From Nonomuraea basaltis (lineage in GTDB: Bacteria > Actinomycetota > Actinomycetes > Streptosporangiales > Streptosporangiaceae): a stretch of 45,428 nucleotides of DNA. The position numbers were made by a program, and so were the translations under genes. The DNA is taken from contig NZ_VCJS01000100.1 of assembly GCF_005893125.1 (NCBI RefSeq), positions 1 through 45,428 of the forward strand, in the 5' to 3' direction. Within the stretch, counting starts at the first letter, position 1; every line of letters starts with the position of its first letter. The notes below the pieces were generated by a model, which saw only the letters and a list, made by a program, of their open reading frames with translations, had not been told where the DNA came from and ran no database searches. Below, in pieces: positions 36,954 to 45,350 of the stretch.

Positions 36954-38270
36954 ATGGCGATCGTGATCGGACTCGTCATCCACGCGAGTCACCGCACCGT
37001 CTTCGAGGAGGCGGCCCGCACCCTCTCCGGGGTGCGCCTGGAGTGGGTCGTCTACGAGCACGAGGACGAGATCCGGCCGCGGGTCCAGGAGCTTCTGGGC
37101 CGCGAGCAACTGAGCGGGCTGCTGCTCGGGCAGGTCCCCTTCGCCAAGTCCCGCGACCTGCTCCCGGCCGACCTGTCGGTCACGGTCACCAAATCCGCCG
37201 GCTTCGACCTGTCCATCGCGTTCTTCCGCGCGCTGGCTCGCGGGTGGCGGGCGACCCCGGTCAGCATCGACACGTTCGACCCGGAGACGGTCGACGAGGT
37301 CGCCCAGGCGCTCCAGCTCGACCGCGGGCAGGTGGCCTGCCTGCCGTACAACCCGGAGCGGAGCGTCGAGGAGGTCGTGGACTTCCACCGCGCCTTCCAG
37401 GAACGGACGGGCGCCGACTACGCCATCAGCCTGCGCACGGCGGTCACCGCGCGGCTGGCCGGCTCGGTTCCCGTGCTGAACGCGCTCTACGGCCCGGCCA
37501 CGATCCGGGCGAACCTGCACGAGCTCGCGCTGCGCATCCAGTCCCGGCAGGCCAGCGCGTCACGATTCGCCGCCGGCGTCTTCCTCGTGGTCACCCAGGA
37601 CGCGCAGGCCGACCTGGACCGGGCCCGGATCGGGCTGATGAACCTGCTGGTCAACACGCCCGAGTTCAGCGACGCCTGGATCGAGAACCGCGACCGTCGC
37701 GGCGTCGTCGTCTTCGCCCACAAGGCGCTGTTCGAGCACGTCACCCACAACTGGGTCTCCCTTCCGATCCTCGGCCAGGCCCAGGAGGCGCTCGGCATCC
37801 GCCTGGCCGCCGGGTTCGGCGTGGGCGCGTCGGCCCGCACTTGCGTGCAGCTCGCCGAATGGGCGGCGTCGCGAGCCGAGCAGGAGAGCGCGCCCTCGGC
37901 GTACCTGGTCGAGGACAGCGGGGTCATCATCGGCCCGATGAGCGGCGTGGCGTCGCCTCTCGCCTTCACCTACCGCGACCACGGCGGGGACGTCGAGGGG
38001 CTCGCCCGCCGCGCCGGTCTGAGCGCGGCGACCCTGTCCCGGCTGGCCGCGCTCGAACGCAGCCTCGAAGGGCGGCTCATCTCACCCAGCGATCTCGCCG
38101 CCTCCCTCGGAATCACCGACCCCAGCGGCCGCCGGCTGATCCGCAAACTCAGCGAGTCCGGCCTGGTCACCGAGGAAGGCAGCGAGCAGATGCACCGCAA
38201 GGGCCGTCCGACGAGGCTCTACCGCCTAGGCATCGGCAGCGCCCTCACGGGCGAGACCTCGCCGTCCTGA
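36954..38270 (+). CDS. Putative transcriptional regulator with C-terminal winged helix
   Basis: A 438-residue protein. Residues about 350-425 (LISPSDLAASLGITDPSGRRLIRKLSESGLV, then RKGRPTRLYRLG) form a winged helix of the MarR/Rrf2-like kind. The middle (about 255-305, GVVVFAHKALFEHV and then GIRLAAGFGVGASARTCVQLAEWAASRA) recalls the palm-type fold of GTP cyclohydrolase III/GGDEF proteins; that is a tentative reading. The N-terminal 130 residues look like an alpha/beta sensor (MAIVIGLVIHASHRTVFEEAARTL). I cannot place it in a named family. The ATG at 36954 has GGGGGG upstream; the longer frame from 36882 would include the operator repeats. It diverges from the transporter operon and precedes the deacetylase by 24 bp, so it most likely controls both. 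Confidence 0.7.
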   Translation: MAIVIGLVIHASHRTVFEEAARTLSGVRLEWVVYEHEDEIRPRVQELLGREQLSGLLLGQVPFAKSRDLLPADLSVTVTKSAGFDLSIAFFRALARGWRATPVSIDTFDPETVDEVAQALQLDRGQVACLPYNPERSVEEVVDFHRAFQERTGADYAISLRTAVTARLAGSVPVLNALYGPATIRANLHELALRIQSRQASASRFAAGVFLVVTQDAQADLDRARIGLMNLLVNTPEFSDAWIENRDRRGVVVFAHKALFEHVTHNWVSLPILGQAQEALGIRLAAGFGVGASARTCVQLAEWAASRAEQESAPSAYLVEDSGVIIGPMSGVASPLAFTYRDHGGDVEGLARRAGLSAATLSRLAALERSLEGRLISPSDLAASLGITDPSGRRLIRKLSESGLVTEEGSEQMHRKGRPTRLYRLGIGSALTGETSPS

Positions 38271-38294
38271 CCGCCCAACGCGCATAGGAGGATC

Positions 38295-39572
38295 ATGTCC
38301 TACGATCTGCTGCTGGCCGGCGGCGAGGTCATCGACGTCGGCGGCGGGCACGTCGGCCGGTTCGACGTCGCGGTCCGCGGCGGCCGGATCGCCGCGGTCG
38401 CGCCTGACCTGCCCCGGCACGCCGCCCGCGAAGTGATCGACGCCGGCGGCAAGCTGATCACGCCCGGCCTGGTCGACCTGCACACGCACGTGCATCCAGG
38501 CGCCACCTATTGGGGGATCGATCCCGACTCCATCGCCTGGTACACCGGGGTCACCACCTGGATCGACGCCGGCTCGGCCGGCGCGTACGCCATCGAGTCC
38601 CTGCGCGCCGCGATCAGCGGCTCCCAGGTGCGCGTCGCCGCGCTGCTCAACATCTCCGCCGTCGGCCTGACCGCGCCGGACGGGGAGAGCAGGGAACTGG
38701 CCAACTGCGACGTCGACCTGGCCGCCGCGACCCTCGCGACCAACCGGGACCTGATCTTCGGAGTGAAGGTCCGCATGGACCGCAAGACGGTGGGCGAGCA
38801 CGGGCTGGAGCCGCTGCGCCGGGCGATCGAGGTGGCCGGGACGGGCGGTGTGCCGGTGATGGTGCACATCGGCGTCGGCCCGCCTGCCGTGGACGAGGTG
38901 CTCGCGCTGCTGCGCCCCGGTGACATCGTCACGCACTGCGCCAGCGGGCTGGCCGCCGGCATGTTCGACGGCCACGACATAGCCTCCGCGGTGGTCGAGG
39001 CGCACGCGGCGGGCGTCCTGTTCGACATCGGGCACGGGTCCGGCGGCTTCGCGTTCGACGTGGTCGAAGCGCAGCTGAAGGCCGGCGTGGCACCGCACAC
39101 GATCTCCTCGGACCTGCACGCGCGCTGCCTGTACGGGCCCGCGTTCGACCTGCCCACGACGATGACGAAGCTGCTCGCCGTCGGCATGCCCCTCGAGGAG
39201 GTGGTCGCGGCGGCCACGGTGCGTCCGGCCCGGGCGCTGAACCTGCCCGGCGGGGCGGGCACGCTCGCCGTCGGCGCTCGCGCCGATCTCGCCGTGTTCA
39301 CGCTGGAGGAAGGCGAGTTCGAGCTGGTGGACGCTCACCGGCGATGCCGCATCTCCGACCGGCGGCTGGCCAACGAGATCACCTACGTCGCCGGGCGGCC
39401 GCTGCCGCCCCGGCTCCCGCCGCGGCCGAAGCCGTGGATCCCGCTCACCGGCGCGCAGCGCCAGGCGTTGCGCCTGCGCGACCGCCGAGTCCGCGAGCTG
39501 CTTTCCGCCCCGCTCGTCGGGATCGAAGGGCTGGCCGAGCAGTTCCCCCGCTCCTCCGCCGACCCCGCTTGA
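38295..39572 (+). CDS. Amidohydrolase/deacetylase family metalloenzyme
   Basis: A 425-residue TIM-barrel amidohydrolase of the dihydroorotase-like group. The binuclear site is complete: His63 and His65 (DLHTHVH), the carboxylated Lys158 (FGVKVRM), His191 (VMVHIG), His214 (VTHCASG) and Asp274 (TISSDLHA). The sequence pattern matches the amidohydrolase/deacetylase subfamily that includes Atu3266, which deacetylates acetyl-(R)-mandelate. Members often sit beside PLP enzymes such as DgaE. The ATG at 38295 has TAGGAGGA upstream. It is encoded with the regulator, opposite the transporter operon, and would provide the deacylation step on the imported compound. Confidence 0.85.
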   Translation: MSYDLLLAGGEVIDVGGGHVGRFDVAVRGGRIAAVAPDLPRHAAREVIDAGGKLITPGLVDLHTHVHPGATYWGIDPDSIAWYTGVTTWIDAGSAGAYAIESLRAAISGSQVRVAALLNISAVGLTAPDGESRELANCDVDLAAATLATNRDLIFGVKVRMDRKTVGEHGLEPLRRAIEVAGTGGVPVMVHIGVGPPAVDEVLALLRPGDIVTHCASGLAAGMFDGHDIASAVVEAHAAGVLFDIGHGSGGFAFDVVEAQLKAGVAPHTISSDLHARCLYGPAFDLPTTMTKLLAVGMPLEEVVAAATVRPARALNLPGGAGTLAVGARADLAVFTLEEGEFELVDAHRRCRISDRRLANEITYVAGRPLPPRLPPRPKPWIPLTGAQRQALRLRDRRVRELLSAPLVGIEGLAEQFPRSSADPA

Positions 39573-39661
39573 CCGGAACCTACGCGGGAACCTGCCGGCC
39601 GCGAGTGCGACACTTGGCGTGAGACAGGCCACACGAAAGCGCACTCAAGGACATCGCCCCC

Positions 39662-40306
39662 ATGCCGTCATCCCCCCTGATCCGGCTGATCCTCGTGGAA
39701 GATCACGCCATGGTCGCGGAGGCCATCGGCCTGGCGCTCGGCAGCGCGCCCGGCATCGACGTGGTCGCGCGCGCCGGCACGATCGCCGAAGCCCTGGCCG
39801 AGACGGGCAGGTGCCGGCCCGACGTGGTGGTGCTCGACCGACGCCTGCCCGACGGCGACGGCATCTCGGCCATCGGCCGGCTGACCGCCGCCGCGCCCAA
39901 GGCGCGGGTGCTGGTGCTGACCGGCGAGGCCACCGCGTCCATGGCGGCCCGGGTCGTGCAGTCGGGCGGCGCCGGCCTGCTGGTGAAGTCGTCACGGCTG
40001 GGCGAGCTGGAGTCGGCGGTGCGGGAGGTGGCGACCGGCGGGGTGGTGTTCGCGCCCGGCCTGCTGCCCGGCGTGTTCGACCGGCTGACCGGGCGGGCCG
40101 GGCATCTGGGCGCGCAGCTGACCGCGCGCGAGCGTGAGACGCTGCTGCTCCTGGCCGAGGGCGCGAGCACGTACGAGATCAGCGAGCGGCTGGGCGTGGC
40201 CAGGAACACCGCCCGCAACCACGTCCAGCACGTGCTGGAGAAGCTGGGCGCGCGGTCCAAGCTGGAGGCGGTCGCGGTCGCCCGCAGAGAGGGGCTGCTG
40301 GACTGA
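39662..40306 (+). CDS. NarL/LuxR-type response regulator
   Basis: A 214-residue two-component regulator. The receiver domain has the acidic pair Glu13-Asp14 (LVEDHAMV), phospho-acceptor Asp59 (VVVLDRRLPDG), Thr87 and Lys109 (GLLVKSS). The C-terminal LuxR helix-turn-helix (LTARERETLLLLAEGASTYEISERLGVARNTARNHVQHVLEKLG) binds DNA. The ATG at 39662 has AAGGA about 10 nt upstream. The partner is probably the PAS histidine kinase encoded two genes downstream. Confidence 0.9.
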   Translation: MPSSPLIRLILVEDHAMVAEAIGLALGSAPGIDVVARAGTIAEALAETGRCRPDVVVLDRRLPDGDGISAIGRLTAAAPKARVLVLTGEATASMAARVVQSGGAGLLVKSSRLGELESAVREVATGGVVFAPGLLPGVFDRLTGRAGHLGAQLTARERETLLLLAEGASTYEISERLGVARNTARNHVQHVLEKLGARSKLEAVAVARREGLLD

Positions 40307-40400
40307 CGCAAATGCATCAGTCCTCGTCCCATAGGCGTATCAGCAGGCCTGGTGCGGTTGCGTCTCGTGATCGGCCGCCGCACTACCCGAGAGTAGATGG

Positions 40401-40820
40401 GTGAGCAGCAAGGAGGCCGGATCGTGCCAGGTGGACACCCATCTGCCGGAGGAGATGGGCAGCATCACGGAGGCTCGCCGGATCGCCCGCGGCGTCCTCG
40501 CCGAGTGCGGCTACCGAGGCCACCACGAAGACGTCCTGCTGATCGTGTCGGAGCTGGTGACGAACGCGCTCATGCACGGCGACGGCCCGCCGGCGCTCCG
40601 CATGACAGGCGGGCCCGACCGCGTGCGGGTCGAGGTCGGCGACGCCGGACCGGACCTGCCCGAGCTCCGTGAGCCGGGCCCGGTCAGCGGCTGGGGGCTG
40701 CACGTCATCCGGCTGCTGTCCACCGGCTGGGGCGTCGCGGACCGCGACGGCGGGAAGGTCGTGTGGTGCGAGGTGGCCGCCGGCGTCGCCCCGCTCCAGG
40801 CCCGCGGCCCTGGAGCCTGA
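40401..40820 (+). CDS. Stand-alone HATPase (RsbW/SpoIIAB-like) protein
   Basis: A 139-residue GHKL ATPase domain with the N box ELVTNALMHGDG, a G1-like VEVGDAGPDLPEL and G2-like GWGLHVIRLL. It has no histidine-phosphorylation domain. Actinomycete proteins of this kind act as anti-sigma-type serine kinases or accessory ATPases; the partner is unknown. The GTG at 40401 is the best in-frame start but has a poor ribosome site; the AAGGAGG at 40409-40415 could instead serve a GTG at 40431. It lies between the response regulator and the histidine kinase on the same strand. Confidence 0.8.
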   Translation: MSSKEAGSCQVDTHLPEEMGSITEARRIARGVLAECGYRGHHEDVLLIVSELVTNALMHGDGPPALRMTGGPDRVRVEVGDAGPDLPELREPGPVSGWGLHVIRLLSTGWGVADRDGGKVVWCEVAAGVAPLQARGPGA

Positions 40821-40858
40821 TCGGTTCCGGTTTTCACCAGGGCGTGAAAGGCTGCGGT

Positions 40859-41890
40859 ATGCCCGAGCGTGACCAGCCCGCGGAGGAAATGGCGTTGCTC
40901 GTCCAGAGCATCCGTGACTATGCGATTTTCATGCTCGACCCGCGCGGCCGCATCGTCAGCTGGAACTCCGGCGCCCAGCGCATCAAGGGGTACACCGCCG
41001 AGGAGATCATCGGCACCCACTTCTCCGTGTTCTACCCGCCCGAGGACGTGGCGGCCGGCAAGCCGGCCATGGAGCTGGAGGTCGCCGCCGCAGAAGGCCG
41101 GTGGGAGGAGGAGGGCTGGCGGGTGCGCAAGGACGGCACCAGGTTCTGGGCGAGTGTGGTCATCACCCCGCTGCACGACGAGCGCGGCGGCCTGCACGGC
41201 TTCGGCAAGGTGACCCGTGACCTGACCGAGCGGCGCAGCCTGGCCCGCGCGCTGGACGAGCGCGGCACCCTCCTCGCGCACCTGATCGAGGCCCAGGAGC
41301 GGGAGCGCCGGCGCATCGCCAACGACGTGCACGGCGACACCATCCAGTCCATGGTCGCCGTCGGGATGCGGCTGCGCCTGCTGGAGTCGCGGCTGCCCGA
41401 GGAGCACGCCGCCGCCGTCCGCGGGATCGACGACGCCGTCAACGCCGCCGTCGCCCGCCTGCGTGGCCTCACCTTCCGGCTGCGCCCGCCCGGCGACGGG
41501 CTGGTGGAGAGCCTGGTGGAGTACATGGAGGTGGCGATGGCGGGGACGGGCGTGGCCTACGAGCTGGCGCATGACCTGGACGGCGAGCCACCCGCCGAGG
41601 CCGCGATCACCGTCTTCCGCATCTGCCAGGAGGCCCTGACGAACGTGGCCAAGCACGCCGGGGCGGCCTCGGTGACCGTCTCGCTGGCCTCGCTCGATCG
41701 CGGCGTGCACGTACGCGTGCGCGACGACGGCGTCGGCCTGTCCCATCAGGACGAGCACGGGCACTTCGGGCTGGTCGAGATGCGCGAGCGCGCCGAGACG
41801 GCGGGCGGCTGGTGGGACATCCGCGGCCCGCGGGGTGTGGGCACGACGGTGGAGTTCTGGGTGCCCGCCGTGCCGCGCGGCCGGTCATGA
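40859..41890 (+). CDS. PAS-domain histidine kinase (NarL-type HisKA_3)
   Basis: A 343-residue soluble kinase. A PAS domain occupies about residues 12-125 (YAIFMLDPRGRIVSWNSGAQ through the PAC motif FGKVTRDLTERR). HisKA_3 follows, with His158 in ERERRRIANDVHGDTIQSM; the usual HD after the histidine is HG here. The HATPase part has EALTNVAKHAGAA and DDGVGL. With no membrane segment it would sense an intracellular ligand or redox/gas signal through the PAS pocket; no heme or flavin motif is evident. The ATG at 40859 is preceded by GAAAGG. Its stop overlaps the end of the acetate-kinase-like remnant on the other strand. Confidence 0.87.
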   Translation: MPERDQPAEEMALLVQSIRDYAIFMLDPRGRIVSWNSGAQRIKGYTAEEIIGTHFSVFYPPEDVAAGKPAMELEVAAAEGRWEEEGWRVRKDGTRFWASVVITPLHDERGGLHGFGKVTRDLTERRSLARALDERGTLLAHLIEAQERERRRIANDVHGDTIQSMVAVGMRLRLLESRLPEEHAAAVRGIDDAVNAAVARLRGLTFRLRPPGDGLVESLVEYMEVAMAGTGVAYELAHDLDGEPPAEAAITVFRICQEALTNVAKHAGAASVTVSLASLDRGVHVRVRDDGVGLSHQDEHGHFGLVEMRERAETAGGWWDIRGPRGVGTTVEFWVPAVPRGRS

Positions 41891-41968
41891 GAGCTCGGCC
41901 GCGTCGCGGTCCAGCTTGATCGACGAGGAGCCGGTGCTCAGGACGAGACGGTGGCCGGCCAGGTCCAC
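41885..41968 (-). pseudogene. Possible acetate kinase 5' remnant
   Basis: A 27-codon minus-strand frame encodes VDLAGHRLVLSTGSSSIKLDRDAAELS then stop. LVLSTGSSSIKL closely matches the N-terminal phosphate signature of acetate kinases (VLVLNAGSSSLK), with Ser replacing the conserved Asn. Acetate kinase genes commonly follow phosphoketolase genes, and this frame overlaps the phosphoketolase 3' end in the same direction. The rest of the roughly 390-codon gene is absent; the convergent kinase gene begins immediately. The match is short, so chance cannot be excluded. Confidence 0.45.
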
Positions 41969-44241
41969 GAGCTTATTTCCGCCGGGTCCTCGCCATGCTC
42001 GCGCGTGTACGCGCGGGCCCGCAGCCGGGCGTCGCTCATCCGCTGCCGCAGGTGCGCCGCCTTGGAGCCGAGGCCGGGCACCCGGTCGATGACGTCCATG
42101 ACCAGGTGATAGCGGTCGATGTCGTTGAGCATGGCCATGTCGAACGGCGTCGTGGTGGTGCCCTCCTCCTTGTAGCCGCGCACGTGCAGGTTGGCGTGGC
42201 CGTGCCGGCGGTAGGTGAGCTGGTGGACGAGCGACGGGTAGCCGTGGAAGTCGAAGATGATCGGCCGGTCGACGGTGAACAGCGTGTCGAACTCGGCGTC
42301 GGACATGCCGTGCGGGTGCTCCGACGACGGCTGCAGCCGCATCAGGTCCACCACGTTGACGACCCGCACCCTCAGCTCGGGCAGATGCTCGCGGAGGAGG
42401 GCGGCCGCGGCCAGCGTCTCCATCGTGGGCACGTCACCGGCGCAGGCCAGCACCACGTCGGGTTCGGCGCCCTCGTCGGTGGAGGCCCAGGGCAGGATGC
42501 CGAGCCCGCGCGTGTTGTGCGCGATGGCCTCGTCCATGGTGAACAGGTCGAGCACCGGCTGCTTGCCCGCCACGATCACGTTGACGTAGTCGCGCGAGCG
42601 CAGGCAGTGGTCGCCGACCGAGAGCAGCGTGTTGGCGTCCGGCGGCAGGTAGACCCGCACCACGGACGCCTTCTTGTTCACGACCACGTCCAGGAAGCCC
42701 GGGTCCTGGTGGCTGAACCCGTTGTGGTCCTGCCGCCACACGTGCGATGACAGCAGGTACGTCAGCGACGCCACCGGCCGCCGCCACGTGATCTTCCGCG
42801 CCGACTCCAGCCACTTGGCATGCTGGTTGAACATGGAGTCCACGATGTGGATGAACGCCTCGTAGCAGTTGAACAGCCCGTGCCTGCCGGTCAGCAGATA
42901 GCCCTCCAGCCAGCCCTGGCACAGATGCTCGCTCAGCACCTCCATCACCCGTCCGCCGGTTCCCAGGTGCTCGTCGGTGGGCAGCAGTTCGGCGTCCCAC
43001 GCCCGGTCCGTGGCCTCGAACACCGCCTGCAGCCGGTTGGAGGCCGTCTCGTCCGGCCCCATCAGCCGGAACGTGCGCGGGTTCGCCGCGATCACGTCAC
43101 GCAGGAACTCGCCCAGCACGCGGGTGGGCTCGCACGACTGCGCGGCGGGCGACTTGACCTCCACGGCGTGCCTGCGGAAGTCCGGCAGCCGCAGCGGCTG
43201 CAGCAGCTCGCCGCCGTTGGCGTGCGGGTTCGCGCTCATCCTGCGCGTCCCCTGCGGCACGGTACGCAGGATGTCCGCCATGGGCCGCCCGGTGGCGTCG
43301 AAGAGTTCCTCCGGACGGTACGACCGCATCCACTCCTCGAGCATGGCCAAGTGGGCCGGGTTGTCGCGGACCTTGGCCAGCGGCACCTGGTGTGCCCGCC
43401 ACGTCCCCTCGACGGGCTTGCCGTCCACCTCGCGCGGCCCGGTCCAGCCCTTCGGCGTGCGCAAGATGATCATCGGCAGCCGGTCGGCGTCGCCGCTCTT
43501 GTAGGCGGCCATCTCGTCGAACGCGGTGTCCAGGGTGGCCGCCATCTCCTGGTGGTCGGGGCCCACCAGGTGGGGACGGTAGCCGTACCCCTCCATGAGC
43601 TTGGTCAGCTCGTCGAAGGGGATGCGGGCGAGCACGGTCGGGCCGGCGATCTTGTAGCCGTTCAGGTGCAGGATGGGCAGCACCATGCCATCGCGGCGGC
43701 GGTCGAGGAACTTGTTCGAGTGCCAGCTCGCCGCGAGCGGGCCGGTCTCGGCCTCGCCGTCCCCGATGACGCAGGCCACCACCAGGCCGGGGTTGTCGAA
43801 CGCGGCGCCGTAGGCGTGGGCGAGCGCGTAGCCCAGCTCGCCGCCCTCGTGGATCGACCCCGGCGTCTCGGGCGCGACATGGCTCGGCACGCCGCCGGGG
43901 AAGGAGAACTGCCGGAACAGCCGCCGCATCCCCTCCACGTCCTGCGAGACGTCCGGATAGCGCTCCGAGTACGACCCCTCCAGCCACGCGTGGGCGACGG
44001 CCGCCGGACCGCCGTGCCCCGGCCCGACGATGTAGATCATGTCCTGGTCCCGCTCGGCGATCACTCGGTTGAGGTGGGCGAAGCAGAAGTTCAGCCCCGG
44101 CGTGGTGCCCCAGTGGCCGAGCAGGCGCGGCTTGACGTGCTCCGGCCGCAGCGGCTCCCCCAGCAGCGGATTGTCCAGCAGGTAGATCTGCCCGACGGAC
44201 AGGTAGTTCGCCGCCCGCCAGTACGCGTCTATATGGTCCAT
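41938..44241 (-). CDS. xfp: Phosphoketolase
   Basis: A 767-residue thiamine-diphosphate enzyme that splits xylulose-5-P and/or fructose-6-P with phosphate into acetyl-phosphate and a triose- or tetrose-phosphate. Signatures include IDAYWRAANYLSVGQIYLLD (4-23), GHWGTTPGLNF (42-52), the TPP motif GDGEAETGP (160-168) and HVWRQDHNGFSHQDPGFLD. The start at 44241 gives an N-terminus a few residues shorter than usual; GGAGG lies 13 nt upstream, somewhat far. A functional acetate kinase or phosphotransacetylase gene is not adjacent; only a possible ackA remnant overlaps its 3' end. Repeats at 44424-44469 lie in its upstream region. Confidence 0.93.
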   Translation of the reverse strand: MDHIDAYWRAANYLSVGQIYLLDNPLLGEPLRPEHVKPRLLGHWGTTPGLNFCFAHLNRVIAERDQDMIYIVGPGHGGPAAVAHAWLEGSYSERYPDVSQDVEGMRRLFRQFSFPGGVPSHVAPETPGSIHEGGELGYALAHAYGAAFDNPGLVVACVIGDGEAETGPLAASWHSNKFLDRRRDGMVLPILHLNGYKIAGPTVLARIPFDELTKLMEGYGYRPHLVGPDHQEMAATLDTAFDEMAAYKSGDADRLPMIILRTPKGWTGPREVDGKPVEGTWRAHQVPLAKVRDNPAHLAMLEEWMRSYRPEELFDATGRPMADILRTVPQGTRRMSANPHANGGELLQPLRLPDFRRHAVEVKSPAAQSCEPTRVLGEFLRDVIAANPRTFRLMGPDETASNRLQAVFEATDRAWDAELLPTDEHLGTGGRVMEVLSEHLCQGWLEGYLLTGRHGLFNCYEAFIHIVDSMFNQHAKWLESARKITWRRPVASLTYLLSSHVWRQDHNGFSHQDPGFLDVVVNKKASVVRVYLPPDANTLLSVGDHCLRSRDYVNVIVAGKQPVLDLFTMDEAIAHNTRGLGILPWASTDEGAEPDVVLACAGDVPTMETLAAAALLREHLPELRVRVVNVVDLMRLQPSSEHPHGMSDAEFDTLFTVDRPIIFDFHGYPSLVHQLTYRRHGHANLHVRGYKEEGTTTTPFDMAMLNDIDRYHLVMDVIDRVPGLGSKAAHLRQRMSDARLRARAYTREHGEDPAEISSWTWPATVSS

Positions 44242-44423
44242 GCCTCTGGTGCTTCCTCCACAGCACGTGCTGAATCCCCTGGACGCCCGATATGGTGCCG
44301 AACAGGAAGTTCGGGTGTCGCAGGCTCGATCCTTGTCCGGTGGACTTTCGGGAGCGCACCCGCACGCTGTCCGTCCGGCAGACTCGCACCGATCACCTGG
44401 CCACCCCGCCGCGCAGATGAAGC

Positions 44424-44469
44424 TGTCGGTGTTCGCGTGTTGTTGTCGGTGTTCAGGTTGAGTTGTCGG
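44424..44469 (+). repeat. Three TGTCGG repeats at exact 20-bp spacing
   Basis: TGTCGG begins at 44424, 44444 and 44464. The first two extend to TGTCGGTGTTC. The 20-bp period puts the sites on nearly the same DNA face. They lie in the 270-bp gap between the divergent phosphoketolase and VOC genes, 48 bp before the VOC start, and could be binding sites for a regulator. Confidence 0.6.
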
Positions 44470-44511
44470 AATCCGCCTTCGATCCCGATCTTGGTGCTGC
44501 AGAATGTCTGC

Positions 44512-44895
44512 ATGGTCTCGGTTGTGCAGAACGTGGCGATCGATTGTGTGGACGCCTACGAACTCGCCCGGTTCTGGAGCGAGGTAACCGGCTGTCCCCT
44601 GCATCCCGCGGACAGGCCCGGGGACGAGGAGACGCAGGTTCTGCTACCACAGGGACCGCTGCTGCACTTCAACCAAGTGCCGGAGCCCAAGACGGTCAAG
44701 AACCGACTCCACCTCTGCCTGCGTCCGGAGACCTCACGTGAAGAGGAGGTCGACCGCCTGCTGGGGCTGGGCGCTTCCTTCGTCGCCGACCACCGCAACC
44801 CTGATGGCACGGGCTGGGCCATTCTCGCCGACCCCGAGGGCAACGAGTTCTGTGTCCTCCGCAGCGAGTCCGAGCGGGCCGCGACAACCCCGTGA
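44512..44895 (+). CDS. VOC superfamily (glyoxalase-like) protein
   Basis: A 127-residue protein with two beta-alpha-beta-beta-beta modules: QNVAIDCVDAYELARFWSEVTG in the first and NRLHLCLRPETSREEEVDRL with WAILADPEGNEFCVL in the second. This is the Glyoxalase_6-like actinomycete type, which may bind or modify small molecules, sometimes as resistance proteins. Possible metal or ligand residues are the His of HLCL and Glu in PEGNEF. The ATG at 44512 has a weak ribosome site; an upstream in-frame GTG at 44494 has none better. Confidence 0.82.
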   Translation: MVSVVQNVAIDCVDAYELARFWSEVTGCPLHPADRPGDEETQVLLPQGPLLHFNQVPEPKTVKNRLHLCLRPETSREEEVDRLLGLGASFVADHRNPDGTGWAILADPEGNEFCVLRSESERAATTP

Positions 44896-44982
44896 GGCTG
44901 CGCTCTTCAGGGATACGTCCTCACCGACAGGAAGACCTGAACGACTCCACGCGAAGGCGGCTGCCATCTCTCTGCGTCCGGG

Positions 44983-45210
44983 TCAAGCCGGGTCTCTAAA
45001 AGCAACCCCCTTCTTGAAGATCATGAACCAGGAGTCGATCTCTCTCGTATCGCGATTGTCGGTGCGGTACTGCCTCGTCTGTGGGGTGATCCCCACAAGC
45101 TCCCACCCCTTGCTGCCGAGTTCGTTGCACTGGGCCTCTAACTCCCAGGGCAACCCCTTTCCTGTCACGACCTTGTACCGCCACGTCGGACCGCTGCCGC
45201 TACCTGCCAT
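44983..45210 (-). CDS. DUF4177-like small protein
   Basis: A 75-residue protein with the compact pattern WRYKVVTGKGLPWELEAQCNELGSKGWELVGITPQ followed by DSWFMIFKK. The core ELGSKGWELVGI then a hydrophobic strand with FKK is characteristic of DUF4177 and related small beta-alpha proteins of unknown role. The ATG at 45210 (MAGSGSG) is preferred; a GTG at 45228 would add six residues, and neither has a strong ribosome site. It stands alone, convergent with the VOC gene. Confidence 0.7.
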   Translation of the reverse strand: MAGSGSGPTWRYKVVTGKGLPWELEAQCNELGSKGWELVGITPQTRQYRTDNRDTREIDSWFMIFKKGVAFRDPA

Positions 45211-45350
45211 GCCGACAGCAAACCTCACGCCCCTGTATCACGCCACGTTCGGCATGACTCGTGCCAGGTGACGCGGTATATGGCCGCGTGCCAGCCAATG
45301 TGGGACTGTACGGTTTTCGGTGTAACTCCTGATCAAGGAGAACGCACCTG

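Noticed and set aside
42820..44895. Long plus-strand frame (691 codons) running through phosphoketolase into the VOC gene
   Set aside because: Only the last 127 codons have family similarity; the rest is antisense to phosphoketolase.
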